NCBI RefSeq assembly: GCF_016464375.1
Contig: NZ_JADDIU010000013.1
Span: forward strand, 1 to 64,000
Direction: 5' to 3'
DNA: 64,000 bases
Source: Bacillus renqingensis
Lineage (GTDB): Bacteria; Bacillota; Bacilli; Bacillales; Cytobacillaceae
Shown here piece by piece: positions 25,601 through 35,207 of this stretch. A model generated the notes under the pieces. That model ran no database searches. It had not been told where the DNA came from and was given only the letters and a program-made list of their open reading frames with translations. Position 1 is the stretch's first letter; the number at the start of each line of letters is the position of its first letter. A program made the position numbers and the translations under genes.

Positions 25601-26347
25601 ATGTTTCGTAAGCTAGCTTTCCTTGTTCCGCTCCTTACCCTTTGCTTTTTATCGATTGTTCATAGTGCTGAAGCAGCTGGTACCATTATACCGGGTCTTG
25701 ACATTGGTTCGAATGACCCTGATAAGGTTTCAAATACGATAAGGATTATTTTATTTATCACTGTATTGTCCATTGCGCCGGCCATCCTTGTCTTAATGAC
25801 ATGTTTCACGCGTATCGTTGTCGTCCTTGGATTTGTTCGGAACGCCTTGGGGACCCAGCAAATTCCACCAAATCAAGTGCTGATTGGCTTGGCCTTTTTT
25901 ATGACTTTTTTTATCATGGGTCCTACATTTTCACAAATAAACAAAGATGCCTTTCAGCCGCTTATGGCCGGAAAAATTACGCAGGATGAGGCATTCAAAG
26001 CTGCGGGCGGACCGTTAAAGCAATTTATGTCCAAGAGTACACGAGAGAAAGATTTGGCCTTATTTATGGATTACGCCAAGATGAAAAAACCAAAAAAGGT
26101 GGAGGATATCCCCCTTCGCGCGCTTGTTCCTGCCTATGCGATTAGTGAATTAAAAACAGCCTTTCAAATGGGATTTATGATCTTTGTCCCTTTTTTGGTG
26201 ATTGATATGATTGTCTCCAGCGTCTTGATGTCGATGGGAATGATGATGCTGCCACCGGTCATGATTTCCCTGCCATTTAAGATTTTATTATTCGTTCTCG
26301 TTGATGGCTGGCATGTCATTGTCGAATCACTACTCAAGAGCTTTTAA
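25601..26347 (+). CDS. fliP: flagellar export-gate protein FliP
   Basis: A 248-residue core export-gate membrane protein with a cleavable signal (about 1-25) and four membrane segments. Family motifs include VLMTCFTRIVVVLGFVRNALG, TQQIPPNQVLIGLAFFMTFF, LVPAYAISELKTAFQMGF and the C-terminal PPVMISLPFKILLFVLVDGW region. It starts four bases after fliO. Confidence 0.97.
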   Translation: MFRKLAFLVPLLTLCFLSIVHSAEAAGTIIPGLDIGSNDPDKVSNTIRIILFITVLSIAPAILVLMTCFTRIVVVLGFVRNALGTQQIPPNQVLIGLAFFMTFFIMGPTFSQINKDAFQPLMAGKITQDEAFKAAGGPLKQFMSKSTREKDLALFMDYAKMKKPKKVEDIPLRALVPAYAISELKTAFQMGFMIFVPFLVIDMIVSSVLMSMGMMMLPPVMISLPFKILLFVLVDGWHVIVESLLKSF

Positions 26348-26361
26348 AGGAAGTGAAATAA

Positions 26362-26631
26362 ATGACGACTGAAATGGTGTTACGGTTTGCCCAGGAAGCC
26401 ATTTATACGATTCTCATTGTGATTGCACCGGTCGCAGGGGTTGCCTTGGCCGTAGGTTTATTGGTAAGTATCTTTCAAGCGGCCACCCAGATTCAAGAAC
26501 AAACGCTGGCATTTATTCCAAAAATTATTGCGGTTTTTTTGACCATTCTTATCTTCGGGGCATGGATGCTAAGGCATGTCGTTGATTTCACTACGCATTT
26601 GTTGGGAAATCTCTCTCAGTTTGTGGGGTAG
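26362..26631 (+). CDS. fliQ: flagellar export-gate protein FliQ
   Basis: An 89-residue protein with two membrane hairpin segments and the conserved VGLLVSIFQAATQIQEQTL motif. It forms the gate with FliP and FliR. Length is identical to the B. subtilis protein. Confidence 0.97.
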   Translation: MTTEMVLRFAQEAIYTILIVIAPVAGVALAVGLLVSIFQAATQIQEQTLAFIPKIIAVFLTILIFGAWMLRHVVDFTTHLLGNLSQFVG

Positions 26632-26637
26632 ATGGTA

Positions 26638-27408
26638 ATGGATGCTTCTTATTGGTGGAGTTTTTTACTCATTTTTGTTCGCATTACGGCCTTTATGGTA
26701 ACTGTTCCTCTATTTTCCGGGCGGCAAATTCCTGCCGTTTATAAGATTGGCTTCAGTGCAGTTCTTGGCATTCTCTGTGCAGGGTTAATTAAGGAACCAA
26801 TCGCATCATTACCGCAATGGACGCTGATCCTGTTAATTTTGAAGGAATTCTGTGTCGGCATCGTGTTAGGGCTGACGGCAACTATATTGCTTCATTCTGT
26901 TCAATTAGCAGGGGCTGTCTTGGATATGCAGATTGGCTTTTCGATGGCTAGTTTGTTTGATCCTAATTTTGGGACTACCAGTCAGCTTACTGGACGGTTT
27001 AAACATATTTTAGCCATTCTAGTTTTATTGGCAACAAATGGTCATCATCTGCTGATTCAAGGAATATTGGCCAGTTTTGATTGGATCTCATTAGAACAGA
27101 CGATTCCGGCATGGTTCGACGGTCGTCTCTCACTCTTTATATTGGAATGTGTAAAGCAAATGTTTATGATTGGCTTCATGATGGCAGCCCCTATCTTAGG
27201 TGCCATGTTTTTGGCGGATGTCGCCTTAGGGATTCTTGCCAAAACAGTACCACAGTTGAATATTATCACGGTTGCCCCGCCGCTAAAGATTTTATTGCAT
27301 TTTTTACTTTATATTTTTATTTTACCTAGTTTTTTTTATCTATTAAGAATTTTGTTTGAAAATATGTTCGACTCAATGTCTGCAATTTTGAAAATAATGG
27401 GGGCGTAG
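26638..27408 (+). CDS. fliR: flagellar export-gate protein FliR
   Basis: A 256-residue membrane protein, with about six membrane segments and the family patterns FVRITAFMVTVPLFSGRQIP, LQLAGAVLDMQIGFSMA-like and APILGAMFLADVALGILAK. Two starts are possible; ATG 26638 is preferred because the GGGG ribosome site lies nine bases upstream, whereas 26632 is only three bases from it. It is not fused to FlhB. Confidence 0.94.
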   Translation: MDASYWWSFLLIFVRITAFMVTVPLFSGRQIPAVYKIGFSAVLGILCAGLIKEPIASLPQWTLILLILKEFCVGIVLGLTATILLHSVQLAGAVLDMQIGFSMASLFDPNFGTTSQLTGRFKHILAILVLLATNGHHLLIQGILASFDWISLEQTIPAWFDGRLSLFILECVKQMFMIGFMMAAPILGAMFLADVALGILAKTVPQLNIITVAPPLKILLHFLLYIFILPSFFYLLRILFENMFDSMSAILKIMGA

Positions 27409-27410
27409 GC

Positions 27411-28505
27411 ATGCTGCTTCATCTAGATTTACAATTATTTTCCGGAGAAAAAACAGAAAAAGCAACGCCTACAAAACGGCGTGAGGTGAGAAAGAAAGGG
27501 CAAATAGCCAAAAGCCCGGAGATTTCTTCCGCTTTGACATTGCTATTTTCCTTTGCTTGTCTAATGGTCTGGGGAAGGAGTTTCATAGAAGGTTGTTTGA
27601 ATATATATCGTCATAGTTTTCAAGAATATTTGCTTTGGGATCTTTCTATCTCGAGCACCAAGATGCTATTTAATCAATTGCTGGTCGATGCTGTTAAAAT
27701 AACAGCCCCGATTCTAGCGATTGTCCTGATCATTGCGATGGCAGCAAACTTGATGCAGGTTGGCTTTATGTTTAATTTTTCACTGCTGAAGGTTGATTTT
27801 GCAAAACTGAATCCGATTCAAGGAATAAAGCGGCTGTTTTCACTCAGGTCGCTGGTTGAATTACTAAAGTCGATTTTAAAAATAACCATTGTGGCAATAG
27901 TGCTGTTTATTATAATTTGGAAGCAAAAGAATGAGTTTCTCACTCTCGGTGAAAAAAATATCTGGGATGCGGCGGGTTTTGTTGGCTCACTGATTCTTCA
28001 AATGGGGATCGCTGCTTCGGCCTCTTTGCTTATCTTGGCGGTAGCGGATTATATCTATCAAAAGTTCAGCTTTGAGAAGAAAATCCGGATGTCCAAACAG
28101 GAAATCAAAGATGAATATAAGAAGACAGAAGGCGATCCGGTTATTAAAGGGAAGCGGCGCGCCATCCAACGGCAGATCGCCATGAATCAAATGATTCGTG
28201 AAGTGCCGAAAGCAGACGTTATTATTACGAATCCTACCCATTTCGCTGTCGCTATACGTTATGACTTTAACACGATGGACGCCCCAATAGTCATTGCGAA
28301 GGGACAAGATTATCTGGCTATAAAAATAAAAGAGCTGGCCAAAAATCATAAAATTAGCATCGTAGAGAATCGGCCACTTGCGCGTGCATTGTATGCATCG
28401 GTTGAAATCGGTGAAACCATTCCCGAGGAACTGTTCAATGCCGTAGGGGAGATTCTTGCTTATGTTTATTACCAAGAAGGACGGTATAAGGGGATGATGA
28501 CATGA
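27411..28505 (+). CDS. flhB: flagellar export-gate switch protein FlhB
   Basis: A 364-residue protein with four membrane segments and a cytoplasmic domain that switches export specificity from rod/hook to filament substrates. The autocleavage motif NPTH is at residues 274-277. The N-terminal GEKTEKATPTKRREVRKKG is typical. Switching normally needs the hook-length ruler FliK, whose gene is not in the window. The last bases overlap the flhA ATG. Confidence 0.96.
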   Translation: MLLHLDLQLFSGEKTEKATPTKRREVRKKGQIAKSPEISSALTLLFSFACLMVWGRSFIEGCLNIYRHSFQEYLLWDLSISSTKMLFNQLLVDAVKITAPILAIVLIIAMAANLMQVGFMFNFSLLKVDFAKLNPIQGIKRLFSLRSLVELLKSILKITIVAIVLFIIIWKQKNEFLTLGEKNIWDAAGFVGSLILQMGIAASASLLILAVADYIYQKFSFEKKIRMSKQEIKDEYKKTEGDPVIKGKRRAIQRQIAMNQMIREVPKADVIITNPTHFAVAIRYDFNTMDAPIVIAKGQDYLAIKIKELAKNHKISIVENRPLARALYASVEIGETIPEELFNAVGEILAYVYYQEGRYKGMMT

Positions 28506-30535
28506 AGACAAAGGATGTATCTGTATTAGTAGTCGTTATTTTGATTGTCGCCATGATGATCATCCCTCTTCCTACGATATTACTGGATTTCTTATTGATT
28601 TGTAATATCTCTGTTTCATTATTGATTTTATTAGTCGCAATGAATACAAAAGAACCATTGGAATTTTCAATTTTTCCGACAGCCTTGCTATTGACGACGT
28701 TATTTCGTCTGGCATTAAATGTATCAACAACACGGTCGATTCTTTCAAATGCCGATGGTGGAAAAGTCATTGAAACGTTCGGTTCCTTCGTTATTGGCGG
28801 GAGTCCGGTTGTCGGTTTTGTTGTCTTCTTAATCCTTGTTGTCATTCAGTTCATTGTCATTACAAAGGGTTCGGAAAGGGTTGCCGAAGTGGCAGCAAGG
28901 TTTACCCTCGATGCAATGCCTGGTAAACAAATGAGCATTGATGCCGATATGAACGCCGGTTTAATCAGTGAACAGGAGGCAAGGCTGCGCCGCGGGAAAA
29001 TTGAGCAGGAAGCTGATTTTTACGGGGCGATGGATGGTGCCAGTAAATTTGTGAAAGGGGATGCGATTGCCGGAATTGTCATCCTTTTGATTAACGTCAT
29101 TGGCGGCTTTATTATCGGTATGGCCATTCATGGGATGGGATTTGCTGAATCAGCCAGCACCTTTACGCTTTTATCAGTGGGGGATGGATTGGTCAGCCAA
29201 GTGCCCGCATTATTAATCTCAACAGCTACCGGGATTACCGTTACCCGTGCCGCTTCAGATGGGAATTTGGGGTCGGACATTATTGAGCAAGTCTTCAGCT
29301 ATCCAAAGCTGCTCTTTATCGTGGCGGGAACGATCCTGCTGCTTGGGTTCTTAACACCGATCGGTCTTTTACTGACGGTACCGGTGGCAGGGCTTCTCGT
29401 TTTGGGTGGTTTATCGATTAAGAAGGCGGCGGAAAAAGAAGAATTACGCAATGAACAAATGGAGAACGCGGAAATGGAAGAGGATATCCGCAGTCCGGAG
29501 AAGGTCATTAACTTGCTCCAGCTTGATCCTTTGGAGCTGGAGATTGGCTATGGATTAATTCCGCTGGCCGATCAGAAACAAGGCGGCGATATTCTCGATC
29601 GTATTGTCATGATTCGTAGACAGTTCGCCATTGAATTAGGGCTGATTATTCCTACTATTCGGATTCGTGATAATCTGCAATTGTCAGCCAATCAATATGT
29701 CCTTAAATTCCGCGGAAGTAAAATTGCTTCCGGTGAAGTATACCTTGACCATTATCTTGCGATGACCCAAGGGGCGGATGCCGGTGAAATAGATGGAATA
29801 CACGTGATTGAGCCTGCGTTTGGACTTCCTGCCGTTTGGGTGACCGCGGAAGAGAAACAAAAAGCTGAATTAATGGGCTATATGATCGTCGACCCGCCGT
29901 CTGTTATTGCCACCCACTTGACAGAGGTGCTAAAGCAATATGCGCACCAACTGCTGCATAGAGAAGAAACACAGGAATTGATTGATAACCTGAAGGAAAC
30001 ACACCCTAATCTAGTAAATGAACTTGTCCCCAACCTTTTAACGGTCGGCGATATTCAGAAGGTATTGCAAAATTTGCTTCGTGAACAAATTTCGATTCGC
30101 GATTTGGCCGCCATTTTTGAAACATTGGCAGATTTTGCTGTTTATACAAAGGATCCTAGGGTGTTAACAGAATATGTAAGACAGTCCTTGACACGGCAAA
30201 TTACCGAGCAATATGCAGACAATGGAGTGATCCAAGTGTTAACAGCGGGAGCTACTTTAGAAAAGGGGATTTCTGACAGCCTTCAGCAAACAGAAACAGG
30301 CGCTCCCTATCTTTCGATGGACCCGCAAATGTCTCGAAGAATAACAGAAGCATTACAAATGGAAATTGAACGGGTGATGAAAGCAGGTTCTCAGCCTATT
30401 TTCCTCACATCCCCTTCGATTCGAATGTATTTAAAGCAGTTTGTCGATAAAATCATGCCGACAGTGCCTGTTCTTGCCTACTCAGAACTTGAGCCAGATA
30501 TTGAGATTCAAAGTATAGGAGTGGTGAATATATGA
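28502..30535 (+). CDS. flhA: flagellar export-gate protein FlhA
   Basis: A 677-residue protein, the same length as B. subtilis FlhA. Eight membrane segments occupy about 1-305, with the FHIPEP-type loop (RVAEVAARFTLDAMPGKQMS, then DADMNAG) and a large cytoplasmic docking domain after about 330 that receives chaperone-substrate complexes. ATG 28502 overlaps the flhB stop. Confidence 0.97.
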   Translation: MKTKDVSVLVVVILIVAMMIIPLPTILLDFLLICNISVSLLILLVAMNTKEPLEFSIFPTALLLTTLFRLALNVSTTRSILSNADGGKVIETFGSFVIGGSPVVGFVVFLILVVIQFIVITKGSERVAEVAARFTLDAMPGKQMSIDADMNAGLISEQEARLRRGKIEQEADFYGAMDGASKFVKGDAIAGIVILLINVIGGFIIGMAIHGMGFAESASTFTLLSVGDGLVSQVPALLISTATGITVTRAASDGNLGSDIIEQVFSYPKLLFIVAGTILLLGFLTPIGLLLTVPVAGLLVLGGLSIKKAAEKEELRNEQMENAEMEEDIRSPEKVINLLQLDPLELEIGYGLIPLADQKQGGDILDRIVMIRRQFAIELGLIIPTIRIRDNLQLSANQYVLKFRGSKIASGEVYLDHYLAMTQGADAGEIDGIHVIEPAFGLPAVWVTAEEKQKAELMGYMIVDPPSVIATHLTEVLKQYAHQLLHREETQELIDNLKETHPNLVNELVPNLLTVGDIQKVLQNLLREQISIRDLAAIFETLADFAVYTKDPRVLTEYVRQSLTRQITEQYADNGVIQVLTAGATLEKGISDSLQQTETGAPYLSMDPQMSRRITEALQMEIERVMKAGSQPIFLTSPSIRMYLKQFVDKIMPTVPVLAYSELEPDIEIQSIGVVNI

Positions 30536-31959
30536 AAACGAAAAAGATCGTAGCCGATTCCATCCCTCTTGCTTTAAAAATGGTCCGGCAGCAATTAGGT
30601 GATAATGCCATCATTGTGAACACTCGGGCGATAAAATCCGGCGGATTATTTGGTTTTTTCGCTAAACAAAAATATGAGGTAACCGCTTATTCCATGGAAA
30701 AAGGCACTGCACAAACGGACAAGACGCAATCCTTGGAAGTAACCGATAAAGAAGCACAGGAGAATTTGAACAGCAGACAAAGAGCTAAAGACCAGGAAGA
30801 GGAGGAACTTGATTTTCCGATTGAACAAAAAACGAAGATGATTGAACACATGCTCAAAAAACGAAATCATCTACATGTTTATGGAGAAGACGGGCCGCCA
30901 TATCGGATGAGTGATCTAAAGAACAATGTGATGGGTGAAGAAAATCAGGACGGGAAAGAAAGTATCGGCAGCTCTGTTTTTCACAAGAAGCCGCAAATGC
31001 TGTATCAATATTATTCGCAGACTGCTGAACAAGAGAAAACGGCTGCTCCATCCACCAAATCTACACAGTCTGAAGCTCAGCTGCTTGATGAAATGAAAAG
31101 TCTAAGGAATATGATGATGGTCTTCATGTCGGGAGAACAGAAAGGAAATCCATCATCCATCCGGTTATCCAAATGGGTAAACCGTTTGAAACGGCAAGGT
31201 GTCGATGAAGCGGTCATAGAAGCTATTATCAGTAGCACGATCGATTCTCTAAAAACCAAATTTGAATCACTTGAAGATGCCGCTGATGACGCAATTGAAC
31301 AAGAAATTATTTTGATTGTACAGGGAATGCTTGAAAGGAAGATTCCAAAATCTACTGTGCTGCCAGAAGATATTCGGATGATCAATATCATCGGGCCTAC
31401 CGGGGTGGGAAAAACAACGTCGATAGCTAAATTAGCGACCGAACAAATATTAAAGCAAAAACGTCGAGTTGCGATGATTACAACAGATGTTTATCGAATT
31501 GCAGCGGTAGAACAATTGAAGACATATGCTGGAATTTTGAATGTCCCGATTGAAGTGGCGCGAACAAGAGAAGAGCTGGATCAGGCGATGATGAAGTTGA
31601 AACACTTCGATTTAATTTATTTGGATACTACCGGGCGGAATTTTAAAGATGAAAAAAACCGCGAATCGGTAAGGGAATTTTTAACACATCCATTCAAGAG
31701 CGATAATTATTTAGCCTTAAGTCTGACAACCAAATATGAAGATTTGAAGCTGATATTGGAAGAGTTTTTAGACAGCCCTGTGAAAAAATTGATTTTGACG
31801 AAATTTGATGAAACATCAAGCTATGGTTCAATTCTAAACATCGCTTATCACTTTCCATATGAAATGGTTTATCTTACGAATGGTCAAAGTGTTCCTGAGG
31901 ATATTACCTCCATTGATGCGGCCATGCTTGCCCATTCTATAGCAGGAGCTGAATTGTAG
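30532..31959 (+). CDS. flhF: flagellar placement GTPase FlhF, extended form
   Basis: A 475-residue SRP-family GTPase that governs number and placement of flagella. The N-terminal B domain (KKIVADSIPLALKMVRQQLG) is followed by a long, charged, poorly conserved stretch (about 55-200). The NG domains carry GPTGVGKT at 288-295, the TTDVYRIAAVEQL segment and the LTKFDETSSYG specificity motif. B. subtilis FlhF has 366 residues, so about 110 residues are extra, mostly between B and N domains. Its ATG overlaps the flhA stop, and flhG follows after one base. Confidence 0.95.
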   Translation: MKTKKIVADSIPLALKMVRQQLGDNAIIVNTRAIKSGGLFGFFAKQKYEVTAYSMEKGTAQTDKTQSLEVTDKEAQENLNSRQRAKDQEEEELDFPIEQKTKMIEHMLKKRNHLHVYGEDGPPYRMSDLKNNVMGEENQDGKESIGSSVFHKKPQMLYQYYSQTAEQEKTAAPSTKSTQSEAQLLDEMKSLRNMMMVFMSGEQKGNPSSIRLSKWVNRLKRQGVDEAVIEAIISSTIDSLKTKFESLEDAADDAIEQEIILIVQGMLERKIPKSTVLPEDIRMINIIGPTGVGKTTSIAKLATEQILKQKRRVAMITTDVYRIAAVEQLKTYAGILNVPIEVARTREELDQAMMKLKHFDLIYLDTTGRNFKDEKNRESVREFLTHPFKSDNYLALSLTTKYEDLKLILEEFLDSPVKKLILTKFDETSSYGSILNIAYHFPYEMVYLTNGQSVPEDITSIDAAMLAHSIAGAEL

Positions 31960-31960
31960 G

Positions 31961-32848
31961 ATGGATCAAGCACAAAGCCTTAGGGAGTATATGAATCGCC
32001 ATCACCTTCAGCAGGAAAAGACGCAGCCTGCTCGAATGATTACGATCACAAGTGGTAAAGGCGGGGTAGGAAAATCCAATTTCACGCTTAACTTAGCGTT
32101 GGCCTTAAAATCAATCGGAAAGAAAGTGGTGATTCTGGATTTAGATTTATCGACTGCTAATATCGATATCCTTATGGGAACCACTGCCTCGGGAAATAGT
32201 TTGGCTGATGTTCTTCATCAGCGAAAATATTTATTTGATTGTCTGGAAAAAGGCTCAGGCGGAATCGATTATCTCGCCGGCGGGCTTGAGATGCAAGAGC
32301 TGTTGGAAATAGACCAAGAGAAGTTATTATTCTTTATGAATCAAATTCAAGAGCTCAATACCTATGCGGATTTTATTTTACTTGACACCGGTGCAGGGAT
32401 TTCCAACGTACTTGTTCATTTCATCCTGGCATCTGATGAAACCATCTTGGTAACGACACCGGAACCGACAGCCATTGCGGATTCCTATGCAGTCTTGAAA
32501 ACCGTTCGCCAATTCACCACACAAGTCCCGCAGTTTCGGTTAGTAGTGAATCGTGCCAGGTCGTATCGGGAAGCGGTTGATACCTCAAGGGTCTTAAAAA
32601 CTGCCAGTAATGATTTTCTGAAAATGAGTTTGAAAACTTTAGGCTTTCTTATGGAGGATATTCATGTGCAAAAGGCTGTCAGGTTACAAACACCCTTTTA
32701 TCTTTCATATCCTCATTGTGAAGCCGCCAAAAACATAAAACAAATCATGTATAGTTTTTTACCTGGCAACGAAATGAATACCTCAACTCCGATAAAAGGG
32801 GTTCGTGGCTTTTTTGAGAAAATGTTGTCTTTAAGAAAATCGTGGTAG
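31961..32848 (+). CDS. flhG: MinD-like ATPase FlhG (YlxH)
   Basis: A 295-residue ParA/MinD-type ATPase that works with FlhF in flagellar patterning and C-ring assembly. The deviant Walker A motif (ITSGKGGVGKSNF) lies near residues 29-40, and the QxxxK-like activation region at the N-terminus (SLREYM, HLQQEK) resembles FlhG. B. subtilis FlhG delivers FliM-FliY to the C ring; neither gene is here. The next gene replaces the chemotaxis block that follows flhG in B. subtilis. Confidence 0.94.
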   Translation: MDQAQSLREYMNRHHLQQEKTQPARMITITSGKGGVGKSNFTLNLALALKSIGKKVVILDLDLSTANIDILMGTTASGNSLADVLHQRKYLFDCLEKGSGGIDYLAGGLEMQELLEIDQEKLLFFMNQIQELNTYADFILLDTGAGISNVLVHFILASDETILVTTPEPTAIADSYAVLKTVRQFTTQVPQFRLVVNRARSYREAVDTSRVLKTASNDFLKMSLKTLGFLMEDIHVQKAVRLQTPFYLSYPHCEAAKNIKQIMYSFLPGNEMNTSTPIKGVRGFFEKMLSLRKSW

Positions 32849-32860
32849 AGGGTGGACTTG

Positions 32861-33193
32861 ATGAGCGGAAGTTGGAGAATTAATGCCTTTTTGGGGCTGA
32901 GTGCCTTTATTTTTAGTTATTTCTTGTCTTCTATAAATAATACGTGGCAGACCTCCCTTTTTAGAGCGGTCATTGGATTTATCCTCTTCTTTATTGCGGG
33001 TTATTTAGTACGACTGATTTTACATCAGCCGGAGACAGAATCACAGCAGCCAAAACAAAATTTGCCGAAGTATCGTTCAAAAGCAGAAAATCAAACGAAC
33101 GATACACCCGAAGTGACGAAAGATGAGTCAACATTCCAAGCCGTTTCCTTAAACGCATTACACGATAGGAAGGGTGAGGATCAATCTCGATAA
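32861..33193 (+). CDS. small membrane protein between flhG and sigD (110 aa)
   Basis: Not recognised. Residues about 9-26 and 36-58 form two hydrophobic helices with a short NNTWQ turn between them. The remaining 50 residues are hydrophilic, rich in Gln, Lys and Glu, and probably cytoplasmic. ATG 32861 sits after AGAGGGTGG; an in-frame GTG at 32852 overlaps that site. It lies in the same transcription unit as flhG and sigD, in the place of cheB-cheA-cheW-cheC-cheD of B. subtilis. Confidence 0.6.
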   Translation: MSGSWRINAFLGLSAFIFSYFLSSINNTWQTSLFRAVIGFILFFIAGYLVRLILHQPETESQQPKQNLPKYRSKAENQTNDTPEVTKDESTFQAVSLNALHDRKGEDQSR

Positions 33194-33218
33194 ATCCGAA
33201 TGCAAGGGGGGATAAACG

Positions 33219-34022
33219 TTGAAATCGGTTATTCAGGAAACGAATTCATCTAATCAGTTATGGAGAAAATTTAAAGAAAACCATGATCCAGCTGTCAAGG
33301 AAAAATTGGTAAAGCAATATTCCTATTTAGTAGAACGTATGGCCAATCGGCTAAGCCTAACCATCCCGCAACGTGTTATCCCAAAGGAGGACTTAATCGG
33401 GTTAGGGTTTATTGGTTTACTAGAAGCGATTGAAAATTTTGATTATACAAAGGGCTATCAATTTGACACATATGGTTTGTGGCGGATAAAGGGTGCTATG
33501 CTGGATGGAATTCGCAAAATGGATTGGATCCCACGCGGTTTAAGGGAAAAAGCAAAGAAGTTAACCAGTGCCTCCCGTGATTTAGAGCAAACATTAATGA
33601 GGTCGCCAACGGAAGAAGAACTTGCAACCTATTTGCAGCTTTCTATTGAGGAAGTGGACCAAGCAATGTCTGCCTTGTCATTGTCAACGCTGCTTTCGCT
33701 CGATGAACCAATGAATGAAAATGAAGACGATGGAAAACAGCAGAGTCGTTTGGATTTTCTGCAAAGTGATCAATCAAATACACATGAACAGCATCTCCAA
33801 ATGGCGGAATTCCGTGAAATCATCACGAAAAGTATCGAAAAAATGCCGGAAAACGAACGTTTGGTTCTTACATTGCTTTACTACGAAGGATTAACCCAAG
33901 TAGAAATAGCCGAAGTGCTAGGCCTAACCAAAGGCAGGATCTCACAAATCCATTCCAAAGCGATTGTTCGTTTACGAAGAAAATTTGAAGCGATGGGATT
34001 TTCATTTGATTCGTTCGTTTAA
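33219..34022 (+). CDS. sigD: flagellar RNA polymerase sigma factor (SigD/FliA)
   Basis: A 267-residue sigma-28 family factor that reads the TAAA/GCCGATAT-type promoters found before flaG, flgM and fliS. Region 2 includes KEDLIGLGFIGLLEAIENFD and FDTYGLWRIKGAMLDGIRK; region 3 has SPTEEELATYLQ; region 4 ends with LTQVEIAEVLGLTKGRISQIHSKA. Translation starts at TTG 33219 behind AAGGGGGG. It is divergent from B. subtilis SigD in the N-terminus and slightly longer. It is the last gene of the operon; no swrB follows. Confidence 0.94.
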   Translation: MKSVIQETNSSNQLWRKFKENHDPAVKEKLVKQYSYLVERMANRLSLTIPQRVIPKEDLIGLGFIGLLEAIENFDYTKGYQFDTYGLWRIKGAMLDGIRKMDWIPRGLREKAKKLTSASRDLEQTLMRSPTEEELATYLQLSIEEVDQAMSALSLSTLLSLDEPMNENEDDGKQQSRLDFLQSDQSNTHEQHLQMAEFREIITKSIEKMPENERLVLTLLYYEGLTQVEIAEVLGLTKGRISQIHSKAIVRLRRKFEAMGFSFDSFV

Positions 34023-34125
34023 TTTTTTCAGATCTAAATGACCTGTCTAGGGTTACATTGAATGTAGATTTCCATAGATTAGAAATATAAAAGTCGTAAA
34101 ATGTGAGAGAAATTTTAATATTTTT

Positions 34126-34154
34126 TTGAATCCTTTCGCATTATCATATATAAT
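34126..34154 (+). promoter_or_regulatory. sigma-A promoter of ppaC
   Basis: TTGAAT (34126-34131), 17 bases, TATAAT (34149-34154), 68 bases before the ppaC start. The 180 bases between sigD and this gene show no clear terminator. Confidence 0.72.
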
Positions 34155-34221
34155 TTCCATTAGGGTCACATTTTAAAAATATGCTTGACCTTTTTACTTT
34201 AAAATGATTGGGAGTAGTAAT

Positions 34222-35160
34222 ATGGACAAAGTACTTATTTTCGGACATAAGAATCCGGACACAGATTCCATTTGCTCTGCGATTGCTTATGCAGACTTGA
34301 AGAAACAATTAGGCTTGAATGTTGAACCAGTTCGTCTTGGGGGGATTAATGCCGAAACACAGTATGCACTTGACACCTTCAAGGTTGAGACGCCTCGTTT
34401 AGTTGAAAAGGCTGCTGATGAAGTGAAATCTGTCATATTAGTTGACCATAATGAGCGCCAGCAAAGTGCTGATGATATTAGCGATGTTCGCATTTTAGAG
34501 GTCATTGATCATCACCGGATCGCCAACTTTGAAACAAGTGATCCACTTTATTACCGTTGTGAGCCTGTTGGATGTACAGCAACAATCTTAAATAAAATGT
34601 ACAAGGAAAAGGACTTGACCATCAGCAAGGAAATTGCCGGATTAATGCTATCCGCGATTATTTCCGATTCATTGCTATTTAAATCTCCAACATGCACACA
34701 TGAGGATGTTATTGCCGCTCATGAATTGGCAGAAATTGCCGGTGTTGATGCCGATGTGTATGGCTTAGAAATGCTCAAGGCTGGTGCCGATATAAGCGGC
34801 AAAACCGTTGAGGAGTTATTGACCCTTGATGCTAAAGGCTTTGAAATGGGTGCAAGCAAGGTAGAAATTGCTCAAGTGAACACAGTTGACACGGCCGATG
34901 TACTTGCCCGTAAAACTGAATTAGAAGCGGCTATCAGCAAGCGGATCGTTGAAAAGAACTTAGATCTGTTCTTATTTGTTATCACTGATATCTTAACGAA
35001 TGATTCAGTGGCCCTCGCACTCGGTGACAAGGCAGCTGCAGTGGAAAGAGCCTATAATGTAACCCTAACTGACAATATCGCAACATTAAAAGGTGTCGTT
35101 TCACGGAAAAAACAAATCGTGCCGGTGTTAACGGATATCTTTAATAAGGTTGAAATCTAA
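34222..35160 (+). CDS. ppaC: manganese-dependent inorganic pyrophosphatase (family II)
   Basis: A 312-residue DHH-family enzyme that hydrolyses pyrophosphate to phosphate. Motifs: [13 protein letters not shown] at the N-terminus, [19 protein letters not shown] (DHH) and a C-terminal DHHA2 domain with the [11 protein letters not shown] end. Length fits B. subtilis PpaC (309). ATG 34222 after TTGGGAGTAG is preferred over ATG 34204. It has its own promoter and a terminator. Confidence 0.95.
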   Translation: MDKVLIFGHKNPDTDSICSAIAYADLKKQLGLNVEPVRLGGINAETQYALDTFKVETPRLVEKAADEVKSVILVDHNERQQSADDISDVRILEVIDHHRIANFETSDPLYYRCEPVGCTATILNKMYKEKDLTISKEIAGLMLSAIISDSLLFKSPTCTHEDVIAAHELAEIAGVDADVYGLEMLKAGADISGKTVEELLTLDAKGFEMGASKVEIAQVNTVDTADVLARKTELEAAISKRIVEKNLDLFLFVITDILTNDSVALALGDKAAAVERAYNVTLTDNIATLKGVVSRKKQIVPVLTDIFNKVEI

Positions 35161-35165
35161 GAAAC

Positions 35166-35200
35166 AAACTGTCCATGGTTGGTATATGGACAGTTTTTTT
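35166..35200 (+). terminator. terminator after ppaC, convergent with the next gene
   Basis: AAACTGTCCAT (35166-35176) pairs with ATGGACAGTTT (35186-35196), followed by T. It lies just before the end of the minus-strand DUF3231 gene and may serve both. Confidence 0.88.
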
Positions 35201-35207
35201 CTTTAGC

